31,978 bases of DNA. It comes from JBBRWV01 sp038248985. Lineage in GTDB: Bacteria; Planctomycetota; Phycisphaerae; WQYP01. Below, piece after piece: positions 1 to 7,877 of the stretch (position 1 is its first letter; each line of letters starts with the position of its first letter). The position numbers and the translations under genes are program-made. A model generated the notes under the pieces. The model was not told the origin of the DNA. It did not search any database and was given only the letters and a program-made list of their open reading frames with translations. Location: positions 1 to 31,978 of the forward strand of contig JBBRWV010000025.1 in assembly GCA_038248985.1 (NCBI GenBank). The letters run 5' to 3'.

Positions 1-410
1 CTTCACGCGGCGTCGCTCCCTCAGTCTTTCGACCATTGGGGAAGATTCGTTGCTGCAGCCCCCCGTAGGAGTCTGGCCAGTGTCTCAGTGCCAATGTGGC
101 TGGTCGTCCTCTCAGACCAGCTATCCGTCATAGCCTTGGTGAGCCATTACCTCACCAACTAGCTGATAGAAGATAGCCCGCTCTAAAACCGGTAAGCCTT
201 TCGGTCCTCACCTTTGATTGCAGAAAAATGCTTTTCCGCGATTTTATGGGGAATTACCCAATCTTTCGACTGGCTATGCCCCAGTTAAAGGTACGTTAGC
301 TATCCATTACTCACCCTTGCGCCACTGGTGTATTGCTACACCCGTGCGACTTGCATGCCTTAGCCACGCCGCCAGCGTTCACTGTGAGCCAGGATCAAAC
401 TCTTCAATTA
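1..410 (-). rRNA. rrs: 16S ribosomal RNA, 5' part, cut by the window edge
   Basis: The reverse strand carries conserved small-subunit rRNA blocks. The complement of the universal 8-27 site (GTGAGCCAGGATCAAACTCT) is at about 383-402, and the complement of the 338 region (CCCGTAGGAGT) is near 64. The molecule starts near 410 by alignment with the AAATTGAAGAG start of other 16S genes; the exact end is an estimate. Only the first roughly 400 bases of the gene are present and the rest lies left of the window. A plus-strand reading frame through this stretch is an antisense artefact. Confidence 0.96.
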
Positions 411-908
411 TTTGTCGTATCTCCGGTACTTATGCCCGAAGGCCTTTTCGCGGAGGGTATTACATGTGAAGAACTTGCCTGTTAGCAAGAATATCAAATG
501 CGGCTAAGCACCTCATTTGACCCCTCGGTTCCGATTGACGGCTAGAATCAAAGTTTTCAACCTGACGGCTGATTGTTTGATTTTTAATTTCAATCGGCTC
601 TTAAGAGGGTAACTCAAAGCATCTCAGTGATTGCTCTTTGTACTCTTGGGTAAAGAGTATAAGTAGTTTTCACGCACACGAGGATGCTTTAATTTGCAAT
701 CACGGTCGGTGATTGCGGGATCAGTGACTTTCCGCCTGAATCACTTCTTGCGAAGCGACCCGTGTGTAGTCGGAGAGTCACCACATTCTCGTGGCGTCCA
801 AACCATGTTCACTTGTCAAAGAGCTTATTGAGCTTTAGAAAACTGCAATTTCTCGCAGATATTCGCATACTTTTCGTCGTTTCAGCGTTTTTGGCTGTTG
901 GACGAGGG
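411..908 (-). other. rRNA leader with hairpins
   Basis: About 500 bases separate the rrn promoter from the 16S start, which fits a long processed leader. Two clear inverted repeats are visible: TACTCTT / AAGAGTA at 641-647 and 653-659, and GCAATCAC / GTGATTGC at 696-703 and 709-716 with a 5-base loop. Such stems may serve antitermination or RNase III processing; that role is inferred from position only. No protein gene is credible here. Confidence 0.6.
813..824 (-). promoter_or_regulatory. boxA-like rRNA antitermination element
   Basis: Read on the minus strand this is GCTCTTTGACAA, very close to the bacterial rrn boxA consensus TGCTCTTTAACA. It lies between the rrn promoter and the 16S gene, about 90 bases after the likely transcription start. 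In rRNA leaders boxA recruits NusB-NusE so that polymerase does not terminate early. The match is visible; the function is inferred. Confidence 0.65.
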
Positions 909-914
909 AGGGGA

Positions 915-942
915 AGTATAACAGGTTGTTAGTTCGTGTCAA
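915..942 (-). promoter_or_regulatory. rRNA operon promoter
   Basis: On the minus strand there is a perfect TTGACA (937-942) followed after 16 bases by TATACT (915-920), a sigma-70-type promoter with only one mismatch in the -10 box. It reads towards the 16S gene and is the strongest promoter-like sequence noticed in the window. Transcription should start near 908. Confidence 0.8.
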
Positions 943-1442
943 GCCAGTTGGGGGAGTTTTTAATTTGGAGGTTGTTTTCGGTATTCAGTTGTGAGTAGCG
1001 ACAAAGATATCCGCGTCGGTCGGGCTTCTTTCAAAGCTGGACGACGTGGCCGGCACCTGCTCATCCTGATTCGGTGTAAGACCCGTTTCCCGTGTCGAAG
1101 GGGCTATGTTACGGCATCCCGGCTCCTATTGCAAGCTCTGGCGCGGCTTCGCGGGGATGAAATTGATGCTTAAGTAACTGTTAATAAATGAGTAATGTTG
1201 TTTTATATTGTCGTTTTTTGCGTCGATGGCGGAGTGGGTATCAGGGCTCGAAATCATTCAAAGAGGGGTGGATTGGGGTGTTTTTTGGTGAATTTGGGGC
1301 TCGATATTCGTATATCTGGGGAATTCGATGGGTTTAGGGTGTTGCTGCGGCTACGCTGGCATATTGAGGCATGTGGGAGGATGATGGTCTGCGGGTGTCA
1401 GGAGACGTTGGTTTTCATTGCTGGGTTGCGTGGAGGTTTTGT
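943..1442. other. Intergenic region between rrn promoter and flavoprotein gene; no gene supported
   Basis: The stretch between the divergent rrn promoter and the flavoprotein gene contains two short open frames on the plus strand (about 991-1173 and 1195-1446). Neither has a recognisable motif, a good ribosome binding site or a conserved-looking product. The second half is rich in G and T. I see no tRNA and no terminator. A promoter for the flavoprotein gene probably lies here but I cannot place it. Confidence 0.5.
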
Positions 1443-3095
1443 ATGAGCCAGGCGTTTTTTGATGTGGTGATTGTGGGGGGGACGCCGGGGGGAATTATGG
1501 CCGGGATCGCGGCGGCACGGGAGGGAAAGTCGGCGATTGTGTTGGAGCGGACGGGGCATGTGGGAGGGTTGCCGGCGAATGGGCTCGGAGCCACGGATAT
1601 CGGGACGCGGGGGTGTACGGGGGGTCTGTTTGGGGAGTTTGTGGGGCGCGTGAAACGGCATTACGAGGAGACGTGTGGGGCGGAGTCGGAGCAGGTGCGG
1701 GATTGTTCGGACGGGTATCATTTTGAGCCGCACGTGGGGGAAAAGGTTTTGCTGGGGATGCTGGCGGAGTGGCCGGGAGTGGTGGTGCGGACGATGCAGC
1801 AGTTTGATGCGTTGCGGGAGAAGGTGCGGATGGTGAAGGGGCGGGGCGTGCGGGAGCGGATTGGGGAGATTGCGGTGATCGATCGGGGGAGCGGGCGGAC
1901 AAGTTGGGTGAGTGGGAAAGTGTTTCTGGATGCGACTTATGAGGGAGACCTGGCGGCGGCGGCGGGGTGTGCGTGGCGGACGCGGCGCGAGGGGAGAATG
2001 GAGTACGGGGAGGCGATGGCGGGGAAGGTTTACAAGGCGTGGGGGACGAGCGCGGAGGAGTTGGGTAAGGGGAGCACGGGGGAAGGGGATGAGACAATTC
2101 AGGCGTATAACTATCGGTTGTGTTTGACGGATGTGGCGGGGAATCGGGCTTCGGTTGCGCGGCCGGCCAAGTATGACCGGCAAGAGTATGTGTCGTTGAT
2201 CGAGGATGTGAAGTTGCAGCGGTGGGCGGGGAAGGGCGGGTATGAAGGGGGGAAGGAACTGCACAGGGAGGGGATTGGGCGGTTGGTGAACATGGTGAGA
2301 TTGCCGAACGGAAAGACGGATTCGAACAATCAACATCTGGCGTTTATCAGCACGGATTTGCCGGTGGAGAATTATGAGTGGCCGACGGCGGGGTGGGAGT
2401 GGCGGGATGAATTTGCAGGGAGGTTGCGGGATTATATTTTGGGATTGCTGTGGTTTGCGCAGCATGATGAGGGGCTGCCGGGGGAGTTTCGGGAGAAATG
2501 CCTGGAATGGGGGCTGGCGGCGGATGAGTATGGGGACAATGGGAATTTTCCGCGGCAGGTGTATGTGCGGGAGGGGCGGCGGGTGGAGGGGCTGCATTTA
2601 TTTACGGCATGGGATGCGTTACCGGGGGAGGCGGGAGGACGGCCACCGGTGCATCCGGACAGTATAACCGCGAGTCATTATGCGTTGGATTCGCATGCGC
2701 ATCAGAAGCGGGAGGAGGGGCGGGTGCATTTGGATGGATTTTTGTCGTGTCCGACGGTGCCGTACACGGTGCCGTACGGAGTGATTGTGCCGCGAAACGG
2801 GCCGGAGAATTTGCTGACGCCGGTGCCGGTGAGCGGGACGCATATTGGGTTCAGCACGCTGCGGATGGAGCCATGCTGGATGGCGCTGGGGGAAGCGGCG
2901 GGTGTGGCAGCGAGTTTGATGGTGGAGACGGGGGTGGGGGCGGCGCGGGTGGATGTGGGGGTGATGCAGGAGAAGTTGCTGGATGCGGGTGCGGTACTGA
3001 TGTATTTTGCTGATGCGCGGCCGGGGGAGGCGGATTTCAAGCGGATTCAGAAGGCGGGTTTGCGGCGGGAGATTCGCGGGTGGAAGGCGCTATAG
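1443..3095 (+). CDS. FAD-dependent oxidoreductase (FAD_oxidored family)
   Basis: The start is set at the ATG at 1443, preceded by GGAGG six bases upstream; an ATG 24 codons earlier adds a tail without motif. The 550-residue product opens with a Rossmann FAD-binding segment: beta strand FDVVIVGG, the turn GGTPGG (residues 12-17), and an acidic residue ending the second strand in IVLERT (E35). The GGTPGG signature with the following HVGG is typical of the FAD_oxidored family common in planctomycetes. A C-terminal GEAAGVAASLM segment resembles the second FAD-contacting helix of this group. The substrate is unknown; relatives are often near sugar or polymer degradation genes, but no such neighbour is here. 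Codons strongly favour G in third position, as in the next genes. Confidence 0.88.
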   Translation: MSQAFFDVVIVGGTPGGIMAGIAAAREGKSAIVLERTGHVGGLPANGLGATDIGTRGCTGGLFGEFVGRVKRHYEETCGAESEQVRDCSDGYHFEPHVGEKVLLGMLAEWPGVVVRTMQQFDALREKVRMVKGRGVRERIGEIAVIDRGSGRTSWVSGKVFLDATYEGDLAAAAGCAWRTRREGRMEYGEAMAGKVYKAWGTSAEELGKGSTGEGDETIQAYNYRLCLTDVAGNRASVARPAKYDRQEYVSLIEDVKLQRWAGKGGYEGGKELHREGIGRLVNMVRLPNGKTDSNNQHLAFISTDLPVENYEWPTAGWEWRDEFAGRLRDYILGLLWFAQHDEGLPGEFREKCLEWGLAADEYGDNGNFPRQVYVREGRRVEGLHLFTAWDALPGEAGGRPPVHPDSITASHYALDSHAHQKREEGRVHLDGFLSCPTVPYTVPYGVIVPRNGPENLLTPVPVSGTHIGFSTLRMEPCWMALGEAAGVAASLMVETGVGAARVDVGVMQEKLLDAGAVLMYFADARPGEADFKRIQKAGLRREIRGWKAL

Positions 3096-3217
3096 GGAGA
3101 GCGGGCGGGACTTTGCTGAAGGGGCGCGGGGGCTGGGGCACTGGAATCGGGGGGGGATTTCGCTCATAATGCCCGATTCCTCTGTTGGAAACCGGAATCC
3201 TTAACGCGGTGCATGAA

Positions 3218-4309
3218 ATGATCGTGATTTTGAAGGCGGATGCCTCTGAAGCTTTGGTGAAAGAAATCACTTCGCAGATCGAGGCGTTGGGGTTGCAGAC
3301 GCATTTGTCGCGGGGGCAGTTTCGGACGGTGATCGGGGTGGTGGGCGAAGAGGTGAAGGTTGATCCGGAGCATTTGAAGGCGATCAACGGGGTGGAGCAG
3401 GTTTTGCCGATCATGAAGCCGTACAAGCTGGCTTCACGGGAGTTTCATAAGGAAGACACGGTCATCGACATTGCGTGTCCGCAGGGCGGGACGGTGAAGG
3501 TGGGTGGGTCGCACGTGATGGTGATTGCGGGGCCGTGTGCGTGTGAAGACGAAGCGATGGTGCATCAGTTGGCGCGGGAGGTGAAGGCGGCGGGGGCGAC
3601 GGTTTTGCGGGGCGGGGCGTACAAGCCGCGGACGAGTCCCTACAGTTTTCAAGGGCATGGTGAAGATGCGTTGAAGTGGTTGAAGGAGGCGGGGCAGGCG
3701 AACAACATGCCGATCATCACGGAGGTGATGGATACGCGGCATGTGCAGATCATTGAGAAATACACGGATATTTTTCAAATCGGGGCGCGGAACATGCAGA
3801 ATTTCAATCTGCTGTTTGAGGTGGGCAAGACGCGGAAGCAGGTGGTGTTGAAGCGGGGCTTGGCGGGGAGCATCAGCGAGTGGTTGATGAGCGCCGAGTA
3901 TGTGCTGAGCCAGGGCAACCGCGAAGTGATTTTGTGTGAGCGGGGAATCAAGACGTTTGAGACGAGTCTGCGGTATACGCTGGATGTGAGCGCGGTACCG
4001 GTGGTGAAGCAGTTGTCGCATTTGCCGGTGATTGTGGATCCGAGCCATGCGGCGGGCGATCGGCAGTACGTGCCGGCGCTGGCGCGGGCGGGGATTGCGG
4101 CAGGGGCGGACGGGATCATGGTGGAATGTCATGATTGCCCGAGCAAGGCGATGTGCGATGGTCCGCAGGCGTTGTTGCCGGAGACGTTTGCGGCGCTCAT
4201 GAAAGAGATTGAAGCAATTGTGAATGTATTGGGTAAAAAATTGACGAAGACGCCCGGAATAAGGGGTCAGGGGCCGGTGGTCAGGGGTCAGGAGAAGCAA
4301 ACTGTATGA
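3218..4309 (+). CDS. aroF: 3-deoxy-7-phosphoheptulonate synthase, type I beta (AroF-like)
   Basis: This enzyme condenses phosphoenolpyruvate and erythrose 4-phosphate in the first step of the shikimate pathway. The ATG at 3218 (MIVILKAD) matches the usual N-terminus of Thermotoga-type enzymes; a TTG 11 codons upstream is less likely. Residues 1 to about 75 form the ferredoxin-like regulatory domain ending in MKPYKLASREFH, known in relatives to give aromatic amino acid feedback control. The barrel follows with AGPCACEDE (metal-binding Cys), LRGGAYKPRTSPYSFQG, IGARNMQNF, LKRG, LCERGIKTFE, VDPSHAAG and the MVECH strand. The family is usually about 340 residues. This one is 363, and the extra C-terminal tail (PGIRGQGPVVRGQ) is translated from a GGGGTCAGGGG repeat. 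A run of eight G lies upstream near 3150. Confidence 0.95.
   Translation: MIVILKADASEALVKEITSQIEALGLQTHLSRGQFRTVIGVVGEEVKVDPEHLKAINGVEQVLPIMKPYKLASREFHKEDTVIDIACPQGGTVKVGGSHVMVIAGPCACEDEAMVHQLAREVKAAGATVLRGGAYKPRTSPYSFQGHGEDALKWLKEAGQANNMPIITEVMDTRHVQIIEKYTDIFQIGARNMQNFNLLFEVGKTRKQVVLKRGLAGSISEWLMSAEYVLSQGNREVILCERGIKTFETSLRYTLDVSAVPVVKQLSHLPVIVDPSHAAGDRQYVPALARAGIAAGADGIMVECHDCPSKAMCDGPQALLPETFAALMKEIEAIVNVLGKKLTKTPGIRGQGPVVRGQEKQTV
4262..4293 (+). repeat. GGGGTCAGGGG repeat, left arm, inside the aroF 3' end
   Basis: Two to three GGTCAGGGG units lie in tandem within the last codons of aroF. The sequence is the reverse complement of the CCCCTGACCCC units at 4521-4562, so the two form inverted arms around the four-helix-bundle remnant. 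Translation through it gives the unusual tail of AroF. Confidence 0.7.
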
Positions 4310-4322
4310 TCGCGTCCAGGAC

Positions 4323-4529
4323 ATGGCGAATCGTTATTCATTTGACGAATCGTTTTTCAATTTCCTTTCGATGGCGCGAGGATCACTGGCTGAGGCCGAG
4401 ACGCAATTGCTCTTTGCCGTGCGCGTAGGATACTTAGCGGAATGAGATTTAATTGCGGCCATGTCCTTGGCTGCGGAAATACGGAGGATGGCGGCAAGTT
4501 TGACTCAGAAGAGCAAGGCTGTCCCCTGA
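4323..4529 (+). pseudogene. Remnant of a four-helix-bundle protein gene (23S rRNA intervening-sequence protein family)
   Basis: In one frame this stretch reads FFNFLSMARGSLAEAETQLL, then FAVRVGYLAE, then a TGA stop at 4443-4445, and continues in the same frame as DLIAAMSLAAEIRRMAASLT up to a second stop at 4527. The block GSLAExETQL followed by a GYL turn and a helical C-terminus is the hallmark of the TIGR02436 four-helix-bundle family, known from 23S rRNA intervening sequences and related to the Avd protein of diversity-generating retroelements. The N-terminal half (usually about 60 residues) is missing or unrecognisable, and the internal stop indicates decay. It is flanked by inverted GGGGTCAGGGG repeats. 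Family assignment is by motif recall; no search was run. Confidence 0.75.
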
Positions 4530-4562
4530 CCCCTGTCCCCTGACCCCTGTCCCCTGACCCCT
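4521..4562 (+). repeat. Tandem 14-base repeat, three perfect copies
   Basis: The unit GTCCCCTGACCCCT occurs three times without a mismatch at 4521-4534, 4535-4548 and 4549-4562. It ends one base before the tpiA Shine-Dalgarno region (TTAGGAG) and twelve bases before its ATG. It is the right, inverted counterpart of the repeat at the end of aroF. Confidence 0.9.
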
Positions 4563-4574
4563 TTAGGAGTAGTC

Positions 4575-5339
4575 ATGCGTAAACCTTTTGTAGCCGGTAA
4601 CTGGAAGATGAATTTGTCGAAGGCGGAGGCGGTGGCGCTGGCGTCGGGGCTGGCGGGGAAGGCGTCGGTATTTGGGGTGACGGAGGTGGGGATTATTCCG
4701 GCATTCGTGCATATCGACGCGGCGAAGGCGGCCGCGGGTTCGGCGATGGGCGTCGGGGCGCAGGATGCGTATTTTGAAAAGAACGGGGCATTCACGGGGG
4801 AGATTTCGACAGCGATGCTGCTGGACCTGGGCGTAAAGTACGTGTTGGTGGGGCATAGTGAACGGCGGCATGTGATCGGCGAAACCGATGCGTTGTTGAA
4901 CAAGAAGCTGCATGCGATCATTAACGCGGGGTTGGTGGCGATTTTGTGCGTGGGCGAAAAGCTGGAAGAACGTCAGTCCAACAAGACGTTTGCGGTATGC
5001 AAGACGCAACTGGTGGAAGGGTTGAAGGGGCTGGACCAGAGCAAGGCGGGGCAGTTGGTGATTGCGTATGAGCCGGTGTGGGCGATTGGGACGGGGCTGA
5101 ACGCCACGAAGGAGCAGGCACAAGAGGTGCATGCGTATATTCGCGGGGAGCTGGCGGCGTTGTTTGACGCACCAACGGCAGCGGGCATTCGGATTCAATA
5201 CGGCGGCAGCGTCAAGGCGTCGAACGCGGCGGAACTGATGAGCCAGCCGGATGTGGATGGCGCGTTGGTGGGCGGCGCGGCGCTGAAGGTGGACGAGTTT
5301 GTCGGCATCATCACGGCGGCCGCAGCGGCGAAGAAGTAA
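4575..5339 (+). CDS. tpiA: Triosephosphate isomerase
   Basis: The enzyme interconverts dihydroxyacetone phosphate and glyceraldehyde 3-phosphate in glycolysis and gluconeogenesis. At 254 residues it has the normal length. Catalytic residues are visible: K11 in AGNWKMN, H94 in LVGHSERR and E166 in AYEPVWAIGTG, the last with the mobile loop 6. The phosphate-binding end QYGGSVK and ALVGGAALK are also intact. The start has a GGAG ribosome binding site eight bases upstream that directly abuts the tandem repeat array, so the repeat forms the 5' flank of its translation signal. A terminator follows the gene. It begins the conserved tpiA-secG-yicC-gmk-rpoZ order. Confidence 0.98.
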   Translation: MRKPFVAGNWKMNLSKAEAVALASGLAGKASVFGVTEVGIIPAFVHIDAAKAAAGSAMGVGAQDAYFEKNGAFTGEISTAMLLDLGVKYVLVGHSERRHVIGETDALLNKKLHAIINAGLVAILCVGEKLEERQSNKTFAVCKTQLVEGLKGLDQSKAGQLVIAYEPVWAIGTGLNATKEQAQEVHAYIRGELAALFDAPTAAGIRIQYGGSVKASNAAELMSQPDVDGALVGGAALKVDEFVGIITAAAAAKK

Positions 5340-5349
5340 TTGAATGGCG

Positions 5350-5384
5350 GCAGGAGCCGGGGCAACCGGCTCCTGCGGCTTTTT
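5350..5384 (+). terminator. Intrinsic terminator after tpiA
   Basis: GCAGGAGCCGG (5350-5360) pairs perfectly with CCGGCTCCTGC (5366-5376) across a five-base loop and is followed by GGCTTTTT. It lies ten bases after the tpiA stop. It would partly or fully separate tpiA from secG. Confidence 0.85.
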
Positions 5385-5433
5385 CACTGATTTAGGATTT
5401 TCAATTTCTGCTCCCTGAACTCAAAGGTTCGAT

Positions 5434-5871
5434 ATGACCACTTTTCTATCCGTTGTCCTCATTGTTATTTCCATTCTACTGGTGCTGGTGGTGCTGGTGC
5501 AGCGGGGTCGCGGAGGCGGTTTGTCCGGGGCATTTGGAGCAGGTGGGGGCGGATCTTCCTCGGCGTTTGGCACGAAGACGGGCGATGTGTTCACGACGAT
5601 CACGGTTATTCTTTTCGTGACATTTCTCCTGATCGTCATCTGGTTGAATTTTCGCTTTCGTCCACCTGCGGCCGTGGTGAAGTCGCCCGAGGTGAACACC
5701 AATGCCAATGTGGATCCGATGAACACTGGAGCGGTGCCGATTGAACCGGTTCCGGCGAACGCTGTACCCGTTACGGGCGCGGCACCGAGTACGGATCCGA
5801 CAACGACGAATGGGGCGGTTCCGGCGACAGCGACTGCACCAGCGGCGACGACGTCGCAGCCGGGCAAGTAA
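5434..5871 (+). CDS. secG: Preprotein translocase subunit SecG
   Basis: SecG is the small partner of SecYE in protein export across the inner membrane. The 145-residue product has the usual two membrane helices (about residues 4-22 and 52-71) with the glycine-rich cytoplasmic loop GRGGGLSGAFGAGGGGSSSAFG between them, including the conserved FG and the following TKTGD that leads into helix two. After the second helix comes a disordered tail of about 70 residues rich in P, A, T and V, longer than in E. coli but common in this phylum. Position between tpiA and yicC supports the call. Confidence 0.92.
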   Translation: MTTFLSVVLIVISILLVLVVLVQRGRGGGLSGAFGAGGGGSSSAFGTKTGDVFTTITVILFVTFLLIVIWLNFRFRPPAAVVKSPEVNTNANVDPMNTGAVPIEPVPANAVPVTGAAPSTDPTTTNGAVPATATAPAATTSQPGK

Positions 5872-5941
5872 TTTTCGAGTGACCCACGACTGATCACGCT
5901 CTCCTCCCCCCCACTTCAATCGTTCGAGAAGGAACAACACA

Positions 5942-6844
5942 ATGCTGACAAGCATGACGGGTTTCGGCGCAGCGAACGCGGAGGAGCAGGGGATCATTTG
6001 CGGGGTGGAGATTCGGGCGGTCAACAATCGATATTTCAAGGGGGTGATCAAGCTGCCGGACAAACTGGTGCCGCTGGAATCGGAGATTGACCGGCTGTTG
6101 CGGGAGACGGTTGCGCGGGGTTCGCTGGTGACGTGCGTGACGGTGAAGGATCAGCTTTCGAGTTCATCGGTGCAGATCAACCAGCAGGTGCTGGGGATTT
6201 ATATTGACCAGGCGAAGGTGGCGTATCACCTGCTGGCCGAGGGCATCAATAAGGTGGAGAACGCGCGGGTGGATGTCGCGGCTCTGCTGAGTTTGCCCGG
6301 GGTGATTGAGGCGGGGGCGAATGCGCCGGACTATGTCGAGACGCATCGCGAGTTGATATTGCGGGTGGTGAAGGAAGCGGTATTGAAACTGCATCAGATG
6401 CGGCAACGGGAAGGGGCGGCGCTATGGGCGGACCTGCAAAAACATTTGACGGTGATTCGGGAGGCGCTGGGGAAGATTCATCTATTGGCACCCAAGGTGG
6501 TGACGGGCTACCACGAGAAGTTGAAGCAGCGCGTGACGCAAATGGTGAATGATTCGAAGATGTCGTTCAACGATGATGACCTGCTTAGGGAGGTCGCGTT
6601 GTTTGCGGACCGGGCGGACATCAGCGAAGAGATTCAGCGTTTGGGCGGGCACCTCGATCAGTTTGGCCATGTGTGTACCCAGGAAGACCAGGGCGGGCGC
6701 AAGCTGGATTTCATCAGCCAGGAGATGCTGCGCGAGGCGAACACCATCGCGAGCAAGGCGGGTGACTCGGCGATTGCACGGTTGACGGTAGATATTAAGT
6801 CGGCGATTGATCGCATCAAGGAACAAGTACAGAACGTGGAATAA
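5942..6844 (+). CDS. yicC: YicC family endoribonuclease-like protein
   Basis: The 300-residue product begins MLTSMTGFG, the signature start of the YicC family, and continues with EIRAVNNRYFK in the N-terminal domain. The C-terminal DUF1732 part contains LLREVALFADRADISEEI followed by RLGGHLDQF and the end block GRKLDFISQEMLREANTIAS. YicC proteins are stress-linked ribonucleases that help degrade small RNAs in E. coli and Bacillus; that role is taken from family knowledge. AGAAGGA lies ten bases before the ATG. It precedes gmk, the classical arrangement, but the gap is filled by a repeat element. Confidence 0.93.
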   Translation: MLTSMTGFGAANAEEQGIICGVEIRAVNNRYFKGVIKLPDKLVPLESEIDRLLRETVARGSLVTCVTVKDQLSSSSVQINQQVLGIYIDQAKVAYHLLAEGINKVENARVDVAALLSLPGVIEAGANAPDYVETHRELILRVVKEAVLKLHQMRQREGAALWADLQKHLTVIREALGKIHLLAPKVVTGYHEKLKQRVTQMVNDSKMSFNDDDLLREVALFADRADISEEIQRLGGHLDQFGHVCTQEDQGGRKLDFISQEMLREANTIASKAGDSAIARLTVDIKSAIDRIKEQVQNVE

Positions 6845-6854
6845 CGAAAGGGCG

Positions 6855-6915
6855 AGGGGTCAGGGGTGAGAGGTCAAGGCGGCCAGCGACCCTTTGACCT
6901 TTGACCGCGACCCCC
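6855..6915. repeat. Inverted GGTCA repeat element between yicC and gmk
   Basis: The left arm (about 6855-6879) holds GGGGTCAGGGG followed by GAGGTCAAGG. The right arm (about 6889-6915) holds CCCTTTGACCTTTGACC and GCGACCCCC. The arms are imperfect inverted repeats separated by about ten bases. The same GGTCA core recurs at five other sites in the window. It ends seven bases before the gmk start and leaves that gene without a clear Shine-Dalgarno sequence. Confidence 0.65.
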
Positions 6916-6922
6916 TTCAAAG

Positions 6923-7513
6923 ATGAACACCGGCCTGCTGATTTTTGTATCGGGACCCTCGGGTGTTGGAAAATCGACGATTTGCCGACGGCTGGCGTCA
7001 GAGCTGCCGGCGGAGTTTGCGGTCTCGGCGACGACGCGGGAGGGGAAGCCGCAGGATGCCCAGGGGAAGAAGTATGAATTTGTGGATGAGGCGACATTTC
7101 GGCGTTGGCTTGAGACGGGGGAGCTTTTAGAGTATGCTTATGTGTTCGGCAATTGGTACGGCACGTTGAAAACGCCGGTCCAGGAAGGTCTTGCGGCAGG
7201 CAGAACAATCCTTCTGGAGATCGATGTTCAAGGGGCCATCCAGGTTCACAAGCTTTTTCCGCACGCGATGGGCGTCTTTATTTTGCCCCCCAGCGAGCAG
7301 GATTTGCTGACCCGGCTGCGGGGTCGCGGACGTGACGATGAAGCCACGATCATGCGGCGGTTTGCCGAAGCCCAGCAGGAGATTCGCACGGCGGAAGCCA
7401 GTGGTGTGTACGACCTGCTGGTAGTGAACGAGGATCATGGCGTCGAGAAGACGACGGATGTGATCATGAAGGCGAGCAGGAAATTTCGCGGCGATGAGCC
7501 GACGCTATTTTGA
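6923..7513 (+). CDS. gmk: Guanylate kinase
   Basis: Guanylate kinase phosphorylates GMP to GDP. The 196-residue protein has the P-loop GPSGVGKST (residues 11-19), the GMP-binding region beginning SATTREGKPQDAQGKKYEFV, the EYAYVFGNWYGT block and the ILLEIDVQGA strand, followed by the lid region with RLRGRGRDDEATIMRR. Length and motif order match the family. The start lies immediately after a repeat element and has no strong ribosome binding site. Neighbours yicC and rpoZ are the usual partners. Confidence 0.97.
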   Translation: MNTGLLIFVSGPSGVGKSTICRRLASELPAEFAVSATTREGKPQDAQGKKYEFVDEATFRRWLETGELLEYAYVFGNWYGTLKTPVQEGLAAGRTILLEIDVQGAIQVHKLFPHAMGVFILPPSEQDLLTRLRGRGRDDEATIMRRFAEAQQEIRTAEASGVYDLLVVNEDHGVEKTTDVIMKASRKFRGDEPTLF

Positions 7514-7575
7514 TAACGGTGCAAGTAACCTAAGTTCAGGGCTGATTCGAAAAACCCTTCAGGAGCGAAAGACAA

Positions 7576-7818
7576 ATGATCGAAGCACTTAAGAGCGACG
7601 AAATCGTGCATAAGATGGGCGGCCGATTCAAACTGTGTGCGTTGGTGCAGCACCGCTGGGTGGAGCTGATCAACGGGGCGCGTCCGCTGGTGGAGCGCAA
7701 CGGCCGCAGCGACCTGGAAGTCATCATGGACGAGATTCTGCAGGGCAAGGTCGGGATTGACATGGACAAGAGCCCGGGCATCAATGAGGCGTCGAAAGCG
7801 CTGGGCGAAGAACGCTGA
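7576..7818 (+). CDS. rpoZ: DNA-directed RNA polymerase omega subunit
   Basis: Omega is a small core subunit that helps beta-prime fold. The 80-residue product has the RpoZ layout: a short N-terminal helix, GGRFKLCALVQHRWVELING (compare the RYxLvlvaakRAreL block), then the ARPL and DLEVIMDEI helix. Conservation with E. coli omega is moderate, but the position directly after gmk is diagnostic. Spacing to gmk is 62 bases and CAGGAG precedes the ATG. A terminator follows, ending the housekeeping run. Confidence 0.85.
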   Translation: MIEALKSDEIVHKMGGRFKLCALVQHRWVELINGARPLVERNGRSDLEVIMDEILQGKVGIDMDKSPGINEASKALGEER

Positions 7819-7877
7819 ACGTTCCGTCACCCCCCCACTGCTTGCGACATCTTGGCCAGTGAGAAATGAAATGAATG

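Noticed and set aside
218..469. Plus-strand 83-codon frame over the 16S region
   Set aside because: It lies antisense to conserved 16S rRNA and is not a protein gene.
991..1173. A 60-codon frame starting with GTG between the rrn promoter and the flavoprotein gene
   Set aside because: No ribosome binding site, no recognised motif, and arginine-rich composition typical of chance frames.
1398..2597. A 399-codon open frame on the minus strand across the flavoprotein gene
   Set aside because: It is rich in P, R, H and L, has no domain, and mirrors a plus-strand gene with clear FAD motifs; it stays open because of the G-rich codon bias.
4521..4562. CRISPR array
   Set aside because: The three 14-base units are contiguous without spacers, so this is a tandem repeat and not a CRISPR array.
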